Assembly (NCBI GenBank): GCA_009785615.1
Contig: WQVX01000003.1
Location: 1 to 47,975, forward strand
DNA length: 47,975 bases
Direction of reading: 5' to 3'
Source of the DNA: Defluviitaleaceae bacterium
GTDB taxonomy: Bacteria > Bacillota > Clostridia > Lachnospirales > WQUN01
The notes beneath the pieces were generated by a model. That model was not told where the DNA came from. It was given only the letters and a program-made list of their open reading frames with translations, and searched no databases. A program made the translations under genes and the position numbers. The first letter of the stretch is position 1, and every line of letters begins with the position of its first letter. Of the stretch, positions 1-8,534 are shown one piece after another.

Positions 1-684
1 ATCTGCCCTTAGATCCTCATCTCGATAACATTTGGTTATTTGGAAATATTTATCCAAACCTGAGATCATAAGTAGTTGTTTAAATAACTGTGGAGATTGG
101 GGCAAAGCATAAAATTGTCCCGGGTGAGTACGAGATGCTACCAGATAATCCCTTGCTCCTTCAGGTGAACTTTTGGTCAAAACCGGTGTTTCTACTTCAA
201 TAAATCCGCCTTCACTTAAAAATCGGCGTACAGTTTGAGATACATGGTGACGCATACGCAAAATTTCCTGAGCTTCGGGGCGACGCAAGTCAATATAACG
301 GTATTTCAGCCGCAGATCTATACCTACATCAGTATCAGCAACCTGAAAAGGCGGAACCTCTGCTTCTGATAACACACGCAGCTCATGTACATCCAGCTCT
401 ACAGTGCCGGTAATCATGTCAGGATTTATATTTTCCGGTGTTCTGGCTATTACTTGTCCGGTAGCAGCTACAACATATTCACCTCTTATGGCTTTAGCTT
501 TTTGATAAAGCTCTTGTGTTTTACCTACTGCTATTTGGAATATACCTGTCCTATCTCGCAGTACTATAAAAATTACATTGCTTAAATCTCTTTGCTTATT
601 TACCCAGCCCATTACTGTTATGGTTTGGCCTATTAAAGATTCATTTACATCGCCACAGTAGTGGGTTCGTTTCATACCTGTCAT
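1..684 (-). CDS. aspS: Aspartate--tRNA ligase, N-terminal part (truncated by window edge)
   Basis: Class II aspartyl-tRNA synthetase, which charges tRNA-Asp in the cytoplasm. The 228 codons visible run off the left edge without a stop. They cover the N-terminal OB-fold anticodon-binding domain (MKRTHYCGDV, GWVNKQRDL, FIVLRDRTG) and the start of the catalytic domain with class II motif 1 (RRFLSEGGFIEVETPVL), then SPEGARDYLV, FYALPQSPQ and the motif 2 region KCYRDEDLRAD. I chose the ATG at 684 because GGGAG lies 5-6 bases upstream; the ATG three codons later is an alternative. It lies 125 bp downstream of mtnA on the same strand and may be read through from it. The family is recognised from these motifs with high certainty. 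Whether it is the discriminating or non-discriminating type cannot be told from this part. Confidence 0.96.
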   Translation of the reverse strand, partial: MTGMKRTHYCGDVNESLIGQTITVMGWVNKQRDLSNVIFIVLRDRTGIFQIAVGKTQELYQKAKAIRGEYVVAATGQVIARTPENINPDMITGTVELDVHELRVLSEAEVPPFQVADTDVGIDLRLKYRYIDLRRPEAQEILRMRHHVSQTVRRFLSEGGFIEVETPVLTKSSPEGARDYLVASRTHPGQFYALPQSPQLFKQLLMISGLDKYFQITKCYRDEDLRAD

Positions 685-758
685 GCTTTCTCCCAATGTT
701 GTTAACCCCTTTCCGGTTTCATGCCGATTACGGCGGCAAAGATTTACACTTATATGCA

Positions 759-778
759 ATTGAGAAATCATTCTCAAT
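759..778. promoter_or_regulatory. Palindrome ahead of aspS (stem-loop or Fur-like operator)
   Basis: ATTGAGAA at 759-766 and TTCTCAAT at 771-778 form a perfect 8-bp inverted repeat around ATCA, in the mtnA-aspS spacer. No T-run follows on the minus strand, so it is not a standard intrinsic terminator. The TGAGAAnnnATTCTCA pattern resembles Fur-family operators, but spacing is one base off the usual 7-1-7 form. Function is inferred only. Confidence 0.35.
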
Positions 779-809
779 GATAATGGCTATTGCCAGACCT
801 GTTTTTACA

Positions 810-1850
810 TTATTCAAATAATGCTGCTATGCTTGACGTATATGGGGGCCGGCATATTCCCTTTTGGGTTATAATTGCAGTTATAAGAGAGTGATCCGTA
901 ACATCAAAAGATGGGTTGTAGCACTTCACACCTTCAGGAGCTGTTGGTTTTTCAAATAAATTATTTTTTATCTCTTGTTGATCCCTTAGCTCTATTTTTA
1001 TGTCATTACCGGTCTTACATTCAAGATCTATTGTCGATGTTGGCCCAAATACATAAAATGGTATATTATAGTGCTTTGCAAGTATTGCAACACCCAGCGT
1101 ACCTATCTTATTTGCAGTATCTCCATTGGCAGCTACTCTATCACAACCAACAAAACAGGCATTGATTTTACCATCCTTCATTACCATAGCTGCCATATTA
1201 TCACATATTAATGTTACATCAACACCGGCCTTGTATAATTCATAACTTGTTAGCCTTGCCCCTTGAAGTAATGGCCGTGTTTCATCGGCAAAAACTTTAA
1301 AGTTAATACCTCTTTCAACACCAAGGAGTATTGGGCCTAACGCTGTACCATATTTAGAAGTAGCAAGAGGCCCGGCATTACAATGTGTTAAAATGCCATC
1401 ACCATCTTTTATCAAAGAAAGTCCATGCTCAGATATTGCTTTGCACATCGCTATATCTTCGGTCTTTATATCAACACTCTCTTTATAAAGCATCTGTTTA
1501 ATTTCTGCAATATTGCAATTTTTATTGCTTTCTGCTACTTTAAGCATTCTTGATAAAGCCCAACTCAAATTTACTGCGGTAGGCCGAGAAGAGTTAAGAT
1601 AATCAGCATCTTTCTTTAGTATTGAAATAAACGTATCAATGTTATCCGCCTCAATTTTATTCGCAAGCACATAAAGGCAAAAAGATGCAAAAATACCTAT
1701 TGCAGGTGCCCCTCTAACTCTGAGTTTGTATATAGCATCATACATCTCTTCTATTGTTGTAAGAGTGATTGTCCGTTCTTCATTTGGCAATAGTGTTTGA
1801 TCAATTATCACAACACCGTCCATTTTTGTACTAAAAGCAACATTATCCAT
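810..1850 (-). CDS. mtnA: S-methyl-5-thioribose-1-phosphate isomerase
   Basis: Converts 5-methylthioribose-1-phosphate to 5-methylthioribulose-1-phosphate in methionine salvage; the fold is shared with eIF2B subunits. The 346-aa length is normal for the family. Visible signatures are RVRGAPAIG (44-52), the catalytic Cys157 in [23 protein letters not shown] (189-201), the catalytic Asp237 in [11 protein letters not shown], and NKIGT (247-251). ATG at 1850 has AAGGAG six bases upstream. No other methionine-salvage gene (mtnK, mtnB, mtnD) is in the window, so it could work in the shorter DHAP-type route with partners elsewhere; that is inference. It lies downstream of the C39-like peptidase gene and upstream of aspS, all on one strand. 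Confidence 0.95.
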   Translation of the reverse strand: MDNVAFSTKMDGVVIIDQTLLPNEERTITLTTIEEMYDAIYKLRVRGAPAIGIFASFCLYVLANKIEADNIDTFISILKKDADYLNSSRPTAVNLSWALSRMLKVAESNKNCNIAEIKQMLYKESVDIKTEDIAMCKAISEHGLSLIKDGDGILTHCNAGPLATSKYGTALGPILLGVERGINFKVFADETRPLLQGARLTSYELYKAGVDVTLICDNMAAMVMKDGKINACFVGCDRVAANGDTANKIGTLGVAILAKHYNIPFYVFGPTSTIDLECKTGNDIKIELRDQQEIKNNLFEKPTAPEGVKCYNPSFDVTDHSLITAIITQKGICRPPYTSSIAALFE

Positions 1851-1904
1851 TTTTTGCTCCTTATGCTAAGCCAACTTATTTGACCCATTATTGACCGCAG
1901 GTTC

Positions 1905-2819
1905 TTAATAACTCATTGCAATCCTTGGTGGATAAATACGATTTAATATCGTATCTCGTATTGGATCTTCCCACATAGCTAAAAATTCTTCATAAGTGAT
2001 AAATTCATTTATACCTCCAAGCCATGGATCATTGTAAAAAAATCCATACTGATTAAACCCTGTAAGGGTAATAACATGAACATTAAAGTTAAACATTCCC
2101 CTAAGCCAAGTTAAAACCGGGCGGCCTATAGCTAACTGTGCTTGAACATCTTCTATTGAAGCACCTGTCATGTCTATTGCAGAACCCATATATTGTTCCA
2201 TCATATCCATAAGTGCAGACGGAAGAATGGTAAATCCACCTCCGGAAAAAGGATCTCCTCTAAAACCTAATAAAGGATCCTGAGATCTCGGCATTTCATC
2301 TATTAAAGTAAAGACATCTACATCAACATAATTTTGCACTAACATAGCAAAAGCTACTATTTCACAACCGGTAGGAAGTCCTAATGTCTGCTGATTAAGG
2401 CTTGGAATGTGCATCAGTACTTCTTCCGGTTTCCAGTTTGTGTCAATCCATTTTTCCACGCCATTATTGTTAATTAACATCCACTCGTTACGCTCATTAA
2501 GAATTTGTACTATATGTAAGGAAACTATATCTTTTGGTACTTCATCCCCCATATTACGAAATACGGGGGTGTACCGTCCTATAAAATGTAGATTTGAAGC
2601 AGATCCGGCCGCTGCTGAAAGTGCAGCAAATTGAGCACGGGATGAATCGCTTGTATTAGTATTCATAAAATAAGCATGTGCCATTTCTCGGTAAAGGGCA
2701 AGTGTTGCTGCTCTTTCTTCTATTAACCTTGTAAGTGCGATAAACAACAAAGCCATAAAACTTAACACAATAGTTGCAACCAGTATAATAAAAAAGGTTA
2801 AAAATCTTTTTGAAACCAA
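1905..2819 (-). CDS. Membrane-anchored C39-like cysteine peptidase
   Basis: A 304-aa protein with one N-terminal membrane segment (about residues 7-31), then an extracytoplasmic papain-like domain of the C39-like (Peptidase_C39_2) type. Candidate catalytic residues are Cys152 in GLPTGCEIVAFAM, His248 in NVHVITLTGFN, and Asp264 in FFYNDPW, in the order C-H-D expected of the family. The start is TTG at 2819, chosen because GGGGGG lies about six bases upstream and the hydrophobic anchor begins right after. There is no ABC transporter domain, so it is not a bacteriocin leader-cleaving exporter; the substrate is unknown. Its gene follows glyA by 55 bp and precedes mtnA, probably in one transcript. 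Confidence 0.8.
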   Translation of the reverse strand: MVSKRFLTFFIILVATIVLSFMALLFIALTRLIEERAATLALYREMAHAYFMNTNTSDSSRAQFAALSAAAGSASNLHFIGRYTPVFRNMGDEVPKDIVSLHIVQILNERNEWMLINNNGVEKWIDTNWKPEEVLMHIPSLNQQTLGLPTGCEIVAFAMLVQNYVDVDVFTLIDEMPRSQDPLLGFRGDPFSGGGFTILPSALMDMMEQYMGSAIDMTGASIEDVQAQLAIGRPVLTWLRGMFNFNVHVITLTGFNQYGFFYNDPWLGGINEFITYEEFLAMWEDPIRDTILNRIYPPRIAMSY

Positions 2820-2874
2820 AAATATCCCCCCAATAATGTATCAATCCAACATTTCAAGAGTTGAATACAGCTTT

Positions 2875-4104
2875 TTAATATAATGGATATCTTGAGGTAA
2901 CTTCCTCTGCAAGTTTTTTTGCCTTTTCTACCTCATTATCTTTAATTATCATAGCAATAATATTTGCAATTATCTTCATATCTTCTTCTACCATGCCACG
3001 TGAAGTAACCGCAGGTGTTCCCAAACGAATGCCACTGGTTACAAATGGGCTTTTAGGATCAAAAGGTATGGTATTTTTATTGCAGGTGACGCTTGCGGCA
3101 TCCAAACGCTTTTCTGCTTCTTTTCCTGTAATATCCATGTTTTGTAAATCTACCAGCATAAGATGGTTGTCTGTGCCACCGGATACTAAATTAAAGCCAT
3201 GGTTCATAAGTGATTCGGCTAAAACAGCAGCATTTTTGATAACTTGTCCACTATATTCTTTAAAGCTATCTTCAGATGCCTCTTTAAATGCAACTGCCTT
3301 TGCTGCAATAACATGCATTAAAGGCCCTCCCTGAATACCCGGAAACACTGCTTTATTTACTTCTTTTGCATGTTCTTCCTTGCAAAGAATTAAGCCACCT
3401 CGGGGGCCTCTTAAAGTTTTATGTGTAGTAGATGTAGTAAAGTGAGCATGGGGTACAGAACTTGGATGGTGCCCTGCGGCTATAAGTCCTGCAATATGTG
3501 CTACATCTGCAAGAACGTAAGCTTCTATTTCGTCCGCGATAGCTCTAATTTTTTCAAAATCTATAATCCGTGGATATGCACTTGCTCCGCATACAATCAT
3601 TTTAGGACGATTTTTAAGGGCAATATCACGCATTTCATCATAGTCAATACGTTCTGTATCCTGACGGACACCATAATCTACTACTTTGTAGTAAGTTCCG
3701 GACATACTTACAGGGCTTCCATGGGTCAAGTGTCCGCCATGAGAAAGGTTCATGCCCATAATGGTATCTCCGGGTTTAAGATATCCAAAATAAACTGCCA
3801 TATTGGCTTGTGCTCCGGAATGGGTTTGCACATTTGCATGTTCGGCATTAAACAGTGACTTGGCTCTGTCTATAGCCAATTGCTCTGTAATATCTACCAT
3901 GCTGCACCCGCCATAATAACGCTTACCCGGATATCCTTCAGCATATTTATTAGTAAGGGGCGAACCCATAGCAGCCATAACTGCTTTACTTACAAAATTT
4001 TCTGATGCAATCAATTCTATGTGGCTACGCTGGCGGTTAAGCTCTAAATCTATAGCTTTAGCCAACTCCGGATCGTATCCCTGAATCTCTTTAAAGTCAT
4101 ACAT
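2875..4104 (-). CDS. glyA: Serine hydroxymethyltransferase
   Basis: PLP enzyme interconverting serine and glycine with tetrahydrofolate, the main source of one-carbon units. The 409-aa length is typical. Conserved blocks are [10 protein letters not shown] (30-39), [11 protein letters not shown] (56-66), [11 protein letters not shown] (95-105), [13 protein letters not shown] (199-211), and the PLP lysine Lys229 in [18 protein letters not shown] at 4104 has a weak AGAGGCG site about six bases upstream. An extended -10 promoter lies at 4169-4177. It is the first gene of a likely minus-strand operon with the C39-like peptidase and mtnA. Confidence 0.97.
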   Translation of the reverse strand: MYDFKEIQGYDPELAKAIDLELNRQRSHIELIASENFVSKAVMAAMGSPLTNKYAEGYPGKRYYGGCSMVDITEQLAIDRAKSLFNAEHANVQTHSGAQANMAVYFGYLKPGDTIMGMNLSHGGHLTHGSPVSMSGTYYKVVDYGVRQDTERIDYDEMRDIALKNRPKMIVCGASAYPRIIDFEKIRAIADEIEAYVLADVAHIAGLIAAGHHPSSVPHAHFTTSTTHKTLRGPRGGLILCKEEHAKEVNKAVFPGIQGGPLMHVIAAKAVAFKEASEDSFKEYSGQVIKNAAVLAESLMNHGFNLVSGGTDNHLMLVDLQNMDITGKEAEKRLDAASVTCNKNTIPFDPKSPFVTSGIRLGTPAVTSRGMVEEDMKIIANIIAMIIKDNEVEKAKKLAEEVTSRYPLY

Positions 4105-4168
4105 GCTATCGCCTCTTTCTGTATGGTGAATAAATCAAAAGTTCGGTAAATGATACTGGGTATAGTTC

Positions 4169-4177
4169 ATTATATCA
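4169..4177 (-). promoter_or_regulatory. Extended -10 promoter for glyA
   Basis: On the minus strand TGATATAAT (TATAAT at 4174-4169 with an upstream TGn) lies about 65 bases before the glyA start. No good -35 is visible 17 bp further up, which fits an extended -10 promoter. Confidence 0.5.
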
Positions 4178-4347
4178 TATACATTGAAATTTTCTATACA
4201 TTGATTCAAGATACTTTTGTGGCATTTTACACCATTCTATCCACTTGATTCCGGCATCTTTTGTATGCATTGGTTGTCGCCTTACAAATGTTGTGGTAGT
4301 ATAGGTTTGCATAATTCCACAAAATTTGATAAAGAAAGGTGTTTAAC

Positions 4348-5316
4348 ATGGCAAGAAAAAAAACGGGAGATGGAGCTAAAACTCCAAAAAAAGCTACAAG
4401 TAATAAAGATAATGCCACCAAAGCCAAAATAGTAAACAAAATCAAAGGAAAGAAAAAACCAAATGCTACAATAAGAAATGGAATTTTGTCTTTACTCTGC
4501 GTTGTTGTTGCAATTGTTTTCTTTATGTGGCAGCAATCTACCCAAGAATCTGTACCAATCCCTGAGGGTGAAATATCTATACATTTTATAGACGTAGGGC
4601 AGGGGGACAGTATTTTGATTCAAAGTGCAGACCACGCTGTGTTAATAGACGCAGGCCCATCTTCAGCCGCCCAAAACATAATAAATCACCTGGAATACGT
4701 GGGCGTTAGTACAATAGATTTTGTAGTAGCTACACATCCTCATGCAGATCATATTGGTAGTATGCCCGGCATACTGGACCGTTTTGATGTAAGAGAAGTA
4801 TGGATGCCTGACCGTTACCATACTACAGCTACATTTGACAGATTTTTAGATGCGATAGAACGCAATGGCTTGCAATACACGGCGGTAATGGCAGGCGATA
4901 TTTTATCCGCAGGAGATATTCAAATGACTGTTGTAGCTCCCAACAGCAGCGGGCATGGTGGTTTGAACGATTACTCTATTTCGCTACATATGCAATTTGG
5001 ACAAACTTCCTTTTTATTTACCGGTGATATGGAAGCCATATCAGAAGTAGAAGTACTTGAAGCCGGCTGGAATATACAGTCTACCGTATTGGAAGTATCT
5101 CATCATGGTAGCCGTACTTCTACTACAGAAGCTTTTTTAGATGCAGTAAACCCGGAAATTGCAGTTATTAGCGTAGGTGCAGGAAATCGGTATAATCATC
5201 CGCATAGAGAAGTTATGGATAGACTTTATGAACGCGGTATACAAGTATTACGCACAGACGAATTGGGAACAATTATACTTGTAACTAATGGCGAAACTGT
5301 ATATCGCTATAACTAG
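4348..5316 (+). CDS. ComEC/Rec2-like metallo-beta-lactamase-fold hydrolase, membrane anchored
   Basis: A 322-aa protein. Residues 1-42 are very basic and cytoplasmic, 44-62 form one membrane segment, and the rest is a metallo-beta-lactamase fold like the hydrolase domain of the DNA-uptake channel ComEC. Metal-binding motif THPHADH is at 129-135, followed by FTGDMEAISE and the late LEVSHHGSRTST motif typical of ComEC-type enzymes. It lacks the ComEC channel, so a direct role in DNA uptake is not shown; the substrate is unknown (nuclease or phosphodiesterase activity is plausible). I chose ATG 4348 over an in-frame GTG at 4339 because AAAGG stands at the right distance from the ATG. It is followed 36 bp later by the DUF3006 gene, a pairing common in Firmicutes. 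Confidence 0.85.
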   Translation: MARKKTGDGAKTPKKATSNKDNATKAKIVNKIKGKKKPNATIRNGILSLLCVVVAIVFFMWQQSTQESVPIPEGEISIHFIDVGQGDSILIQSADHAVLIDAGPSSAAQNIINHLEYVGVSTIDFVVATHPHADHIGSMPGILDRFDVREVWMPDRYHTTATFDRFLDAIERNGLQYTAVMAGDILSAGDIQMTVVAPNSSGHGGLNDYSISLHMQFGQTSFLFTGDMEAISEVEVLEAGWNIQSTVLEVSHHGSRTSTTEAFLDAVNPEIAVISVGAGNRYNHPHREVMDRLYERGIQVLRTDELGTIILVTNGETVYRYN

Positions 5317-5352
5317 CAGAATGTTCCTAAAACGAATTGAAGGGGGATTTAA

Positions 5353-5571
5353 ATGGCATTAGTAATAGATCGGTTTGAAGAAGGTTTAGCAGTACTGGAA
5401 GATACCGAAACTTTTGAATGTATTGAGTGCCCTGTAGCAAATTTGCCAAAAGGTGCCCGAGAAGGTGACGTACTTACTAAATCAGGCGAGGGTTATTTGC
5501 TTGATCCAAAAGAGACGGAAGCTCGTATTTTAAGGATAAAAGAAAAAATGAAAAGATTAAAAAAGAATTAG
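5353..5571 (+). CDS. DUF3006 domain protein
   Basis: A 72-aa soluble protein that begins ALVIDRFEEGLAVLED and continues with a small beta-rich domain ending in a basic helix (RILRIKEKMKRLKKN). The opening matches the DUF3006 family, whose members are usually encoded next to ComEC-like hydrolases, as here. AAGGGGG lies about seven bases before the ATG. Biochemical function is unknown. Transcription with the upstream hydrolase gene is likely, ending at the terminator at 5605-5629. Confidence 0.8.
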   Translation: MALVIDRFEEGLAVLEDTETFECIECPVANLPKGAREGDVLTKSGEGYLLDPKETEARILRIKEKMKRLKKN

Positions 5572-5604
5572 AAGCTGTATGTAACTCTTGAGATACCGGA
5601 TTGT

Positions 5605-5629
5605 GGCCCTACCATCAGGGCCTTTTTTT
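5605..5629 (+). terminator. Intrinsic terminator after the ComEC-like/DUF3006 pair
   Basis: Stem GGCCCT (5605-5610) / AGGGCC (5617-5622) with a 6-nt loop, followed by seven T. Confidence 0.92.
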
Positions 5630-5639
5630 GTAACAGGAT

Positions 5640-5668
5640 TTGACACGTGGTTAATCTCATAGTAAACT
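5640..5668 (+). promoter_or_regulatory. SigmaA promoter of murC
   Basis: TTGACA at 5640-5645, a 17-bp spacer, and TAAACT at 5663-5668. It sits directly downstream of a terminator and 36 bp before the murC start. Confidence 0.75.
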
Positions 5669-5704
5669 CAATCTACCAATAATATCCATAAAAAGGAGAT
5701 ACAT

Positions 5705-7099
5705 ATGCACAAGGTTAACTTAGGAAAAGGGATAAAAAATGTTCACTTTATAGGAATAGGTGGTATAAGTATGAGCGGCCTGGCAGAAATCCTTCATCGT
5801 GAAGGATATACTGTATCCGGCTCTGACTGGATGGCTTCTGATATTACAAAACACCTGTCCGGTTTAGGAATAAAATTTAAGTTGGGAAATGATGCTGCCC
5901 ATATCACAGAGGATATTGATTTAGTTATACACACTGCTGCTGTTAAACCTGATAATCCGGAATTATCTGTCTCTCGCAGTAAAAATATTCCTATCATAGA
6001 TAGAGCTAAACTTTTAGGCATCATTATGGAAGGTTATAAGTATTCTGTGGCGGTAGCAGGAGTGCATGGTAAAACTACAACTACTGCAATTATCTCAGAG
6101 GTGTTAATGGCAGCACAGCTAGATCCAACTATATCTATTGGAGGATTTATCGAATCTCTTGGCAGTAATTTTAGAATAGGCAATTCTCCTTATTTAGTAT
6201 TGGAAGCATGTGAGTACTTCGACAGCTTTTTGCAGTTTTATCCCAATATAGGTGTTATACTAAACATTGACAGTGATCATTTGGATTACTTTGGTTCATT
6301 AGAACGACTGATGGATTCTTTTCATCGTTATGCTAAAAATATTCCGAAAGAAGGCACTTTAGTCATTCACAAAAATACTGAATTTTTTGATGATGTTACT
6401 TCCGGCTTGGAATGTAATATTATAACCTATGGCACATCTTCTGCTCACTTTTGGGCTAAAGATATTCGATATGACAGCCATGGGATGCCAACTTTTTATA
6501 TTATGAATGGTACTGAGCCTTTGGCAGAGGTAACATTACAACTACGAGGCACACATAACATAGATAATTCTTTAGCAGCAATTGCTGTGGCATCAGCTTT
6601 GAATATTCCTATCAACTCCATAATTAAAGGACTTTCCCAAGCTACCGGTGCCAAAAGACGTTTTGAGCACAAAGGAACATTTAAAGGCATGACTGTAGTT
6701 GATGATTATGCCCACCATCCTACTGAGATAAAGGCCAGCTTATCCGCTGCGGCAAACGGTACTTATAAACGAATAATATGTGCTTTTCAGTCGCACACTT
6801 ACACTCGCACCCAAAACTTACTTGCAGAGTTTGCGGCATCTTTCGAGTATAGTGATATTGTACTGATATTGCCCATCTATGCTGCAAGAGAAGTTTCCAC
6901 AGGCCCTTATCCTAACTATTTAGCTGAACTTTTAACAGATGGAATCCAAAAACATGGCAAAACAGCGCGTTTTATGGAGAATTTTGAAGCCGCTGCTCAA
7001 TGGCTGGAAGATAATGCCCAACCTGATGACCTGTTGATAACTATGGGAGCCGGAGATATTCATGTTTTGGGTGAAAACTTGATATCTACGGGACTTTAA
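5705..7099 (+). CDS. murC: UDP-N-acetylmuramate--L-alanine ligase
   Basis: Adds L-alanine to UDP-MurNAc using ATP, the first amino-acid step of peptidoglycan stem-peptide synthesis in the cytoplasm. The 464 aa show the three Mur-ligase domains: an N-terminal Rossmann domain (HFIGIGGISMSGLAEIL, 14-30), the central ATPase with P-loop GVHGKTTTT (119-127), and the C-terminal domain with VVDDYAHHPTEI, AFQSHTYTRT and MGAGDI. RBS AAAGGAG precedes the ATG by about six bases. It has its own promoter (5640-5668) and terminator (7192-7240), so it is monocistronic here and not in a dcw cluster. Confidence 0.97.
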   Translation: MHKVNLGKGIKNVHFIGIGGISMSGLAEILHREGYTVSGSDWMASDITKHLSGLGIKFKLGNDAAHITEDIDLVIHTAAVKPDNPELSVSRSKNIPIIDRAKLLGIIMEGYKYSVAVAGVHGKTTTTAIISEVLMAAQLDPTISIGGFIESLGSNFRIGNSPYLVLEACEYFDSFLQFYPNIGVILNIDSDHLDYFGSLERLMDSFHRYAKNIPKEGTLVIHKNTEFFDDVTSGLECNIITYGTSSAHFWAKDIRYDSHGMPTFYIMNGTEPLAEVTLQLRGTHNIDNSLAAIAVASALNIPINSIIKGLSQATGAKRRFEHKGTFKGMTVVDDYAHHPTEIKASLSAAANGTYKRIICAFQSHTYTRTQNLLAEFAASFEYSDIVLILPIYAAREVSTGPYPNYLAELLTDGIQKHGKTARFMENFEAAAQWLEDNAQPDDLLITMGAGDIHVLGENLISTGL

Positions 7100-7430
7100 C
7101 GGATATAACATTAAGTTTTTATTGAGTTATCCACATTATCCACAGGGATAACTTCATTTATTCTTAAAAAATTTTACAAGAGGTTTTAAAAGTCTACAAT
7201 TACGTTAGTTCTCCACAATCCCGTAATTGTAGGCTTTTTTAAGATTTTTACTTCTAAGGCTGTGGATAACTAATTTGAGATTGCCCAAAAATCAAGGAAT
7301 TCGTCAAAATTTTTTCCACAGAGTTATGCACATTTTTCAAAAAAGCTGTTGATAAATTTTCGCTACACAAGTTCTCTGGAATATTGTAGACTAGTGTCAG
7401 TAACTACAATTTAGAAAAGAGGAAATCCTT
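7100..7430. other. Intergenic region with seven DnaA-box-like sites
   Basis: A 331-bp spacer between murC and the dnaD-like gene. TTATCCACA occurs as an exact head-to-tail pair at 7127-7135 and 7136-7144 and again on the minus strand at 7261-7269. TTATGCACA is at 7324-7332. One-mismatch sites are TTCTCCACA (7209-7217), TTTTCCACA (7312-7320) and, on the minus strand, TTATCAACA (7347-7355). The sites surround the murC terminator and lie next to A/T-rich stretches (about 7150-7190). A TACAAT -10-like hexamer is at 7405-7410. The sites are seen directly. Whether they serve replication initiation, DnaA titration or DnaA control of dnaD-dnaI is inference. Confidence 0.8.
7192..7240 (+). terminator. 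Intrinsic terminator after murC
   Basis: CTACAATTACG (7194-7204) pairs perfectly with CGTAATTGTAG (7222-7232), extended by G-C and T-G pairs, and is followed by TTTTTT. The 17-nt loop contains a DnaA-box-like TTCTCCACA. Confidence 0.88.
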
Positions 7431-8534
7431 ATGCGACCCATTACTTTTAAAATATCATATGAAGCATCTATATCCTTGCCATTGATTTTTATTGACAGGT
7501 ATATGTCGTCTTGCACACCGGTATATGCTTTAATTTACATATATGGTTTGCGTCATACTTTAGCTAATGGACAGGGCTTATCTACCCAGGCTATTAGCGA
7601 GACTTTTCATATTTTAGAGACAGATGTGCTTAATGCTTGGAAGTATTGGGATGACCAAGGATTAATTAAAATGGATACTCAAAATGAAGGGATGTCCATT
7701 GAATTTTTACCTTTTCCTGAACAACAGCAGCAACCTGTTAAAAAGCCATTATCCAAACCTGTTGACATAATGCATCCGCAAGAAAAGCCATTGTCTAATG
7801 CTGTTGATGTAATTCAGCCACCAACTTTCAATCTATCGCTTAGGCCACAATACACGCCGGAAGAATTAGCTTTTTATAAAAATCAAAGTGAAGATGTAGC
7901 AAACCTTTATAAGCATGGAGAGCAGACTTTAGCTAAAATGCTCGCGTATCATGATATGAACATACTCTTTGGTTTTTATGATTGGCTTCGCTTACCAATG
8001 GATGTTATATTTTATATGATGAGTTATTGTGCAGAAAATGGTCATCGTGATCTTAGATATATAGAAAAGGTCGCTTTGGATTGGGCAGAACGTAGCATAA
8101 ACACTGTAGAAACTGCCAAGGATTATGTCCAAACCTTTGATAAGGACTTCCGCGAGATAATGAGAGCATTAGGGAACCCGTCAGCTTTTCCATCTCCAAC
8201 ACAGCGTAAATTTATGCAAAAATGGCTTGAAGAAATGGAAATTCCTCTGTGCTTAATACTGGAAGCTTGTGATCGATCGGCTGTTCAGCTAGGAAAACCT
8301 AATCTAAAATATGTACATAGTATTGTTGAAGCTTGGTACAATAAAGGAATTAAAACTTTGGAAGAGGTAGATGTTGCTGAGGCAGATTGGCATAAAGAAG
8401 AATCAGATAAAAAACGGACAGGCAGGCCGGTAAAACGTCGTAATCGTTTTGCTAACTTTAAACCACGTGAAAAAGATTTTGCGCAATTAGAAAAAATGGA
8501 GAGAGAATACCTGATGAAGAGTATTGAAGGATGA
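7431..8534 (+). CDS. DnaD-like replication initiation protein with two DnaB_2 domains
   Basis: A primosome protein of the DnaD/DnaB type that in Firmicutes bridges DnaA at the origin and helicase loading. The 367 aa comprise an N-terminal winged-helix region (about 20-90), a linker, and two tandem DDBH2 (DnaB_2) domains: about 155-233 (FYDWLRLPMDVIFYMMSYC, YIEKVALDWAERSINTVE) and about 238-313 (KWLEEMEIPLCLILEAC, YVHSIVEAWYNKGIKTLEE). The linker holds a duplicated segment, KPLSKPVD (107-112 area) and KPLSNAVD (119-126). The C-terminus is basic. RBS AAGAGGA precedes the ATG. It overlaps the dnaI-like gene by 4 bp (ATGA), so the two are translationally coupled, and it lies directly behind the DnaA-box cluster. 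Confidence 0.9.
   Translation: MRPITFKISYEASISLPLIFIDRYMSSCTPVYALIYIYGLRHTLANGQGLSTQAISETFHILETDVLNAWKYWDDQGLIKMDTQNEGMSIEFLPFPEQQQQPVKKPLSKPVDIMHPQEKPLSNAVDVIQPPTFNLSLRPQYTPEELAFYKNQSEDVANLYKHGEQTLAKMLAYHDMNILFGFYDWLRLPMDVIFYMMSYCAENGHRDLRYIEKVALDWAERSINTVETAKDYVQTFDKDFREIMRALGNPSAFPSPTQRKFMQKWLEEMEIPLCLILEACDRSAVQLGKPNLKYVHSIVEAWYNKGIKTLEEVDVAEADWHKEESDKKRTGRPVKRRNRFANFKPREKDFAQLEKMEREYLMKSIEG

Noticed and set aside
1905-2819. Bacteriocin leader peptidase of the C39 ABC-exporter type
   Set aside because: The peptidase domain is extracytoplasmic behind a single anchor, without ABC or transporter domains or a nearby precursor.
3421-3858. Long opposite-strand ORFs within glyA (also 36154-36579 in ftsY, 34590-35018 in the CDF gene)
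   Set aside because: They lie wholly inside well-conserved genes on the other strand, lack ribosome-binding sites and have no recognisable domains.
7100-7430. Calling this spacer the chromosomal origin (oriC)
   Set aside because: dnaA, dnaN and rpmH are not in the window, and gene strands do not diverge cleanly from this point; only the DnaA-box cluster is supported.
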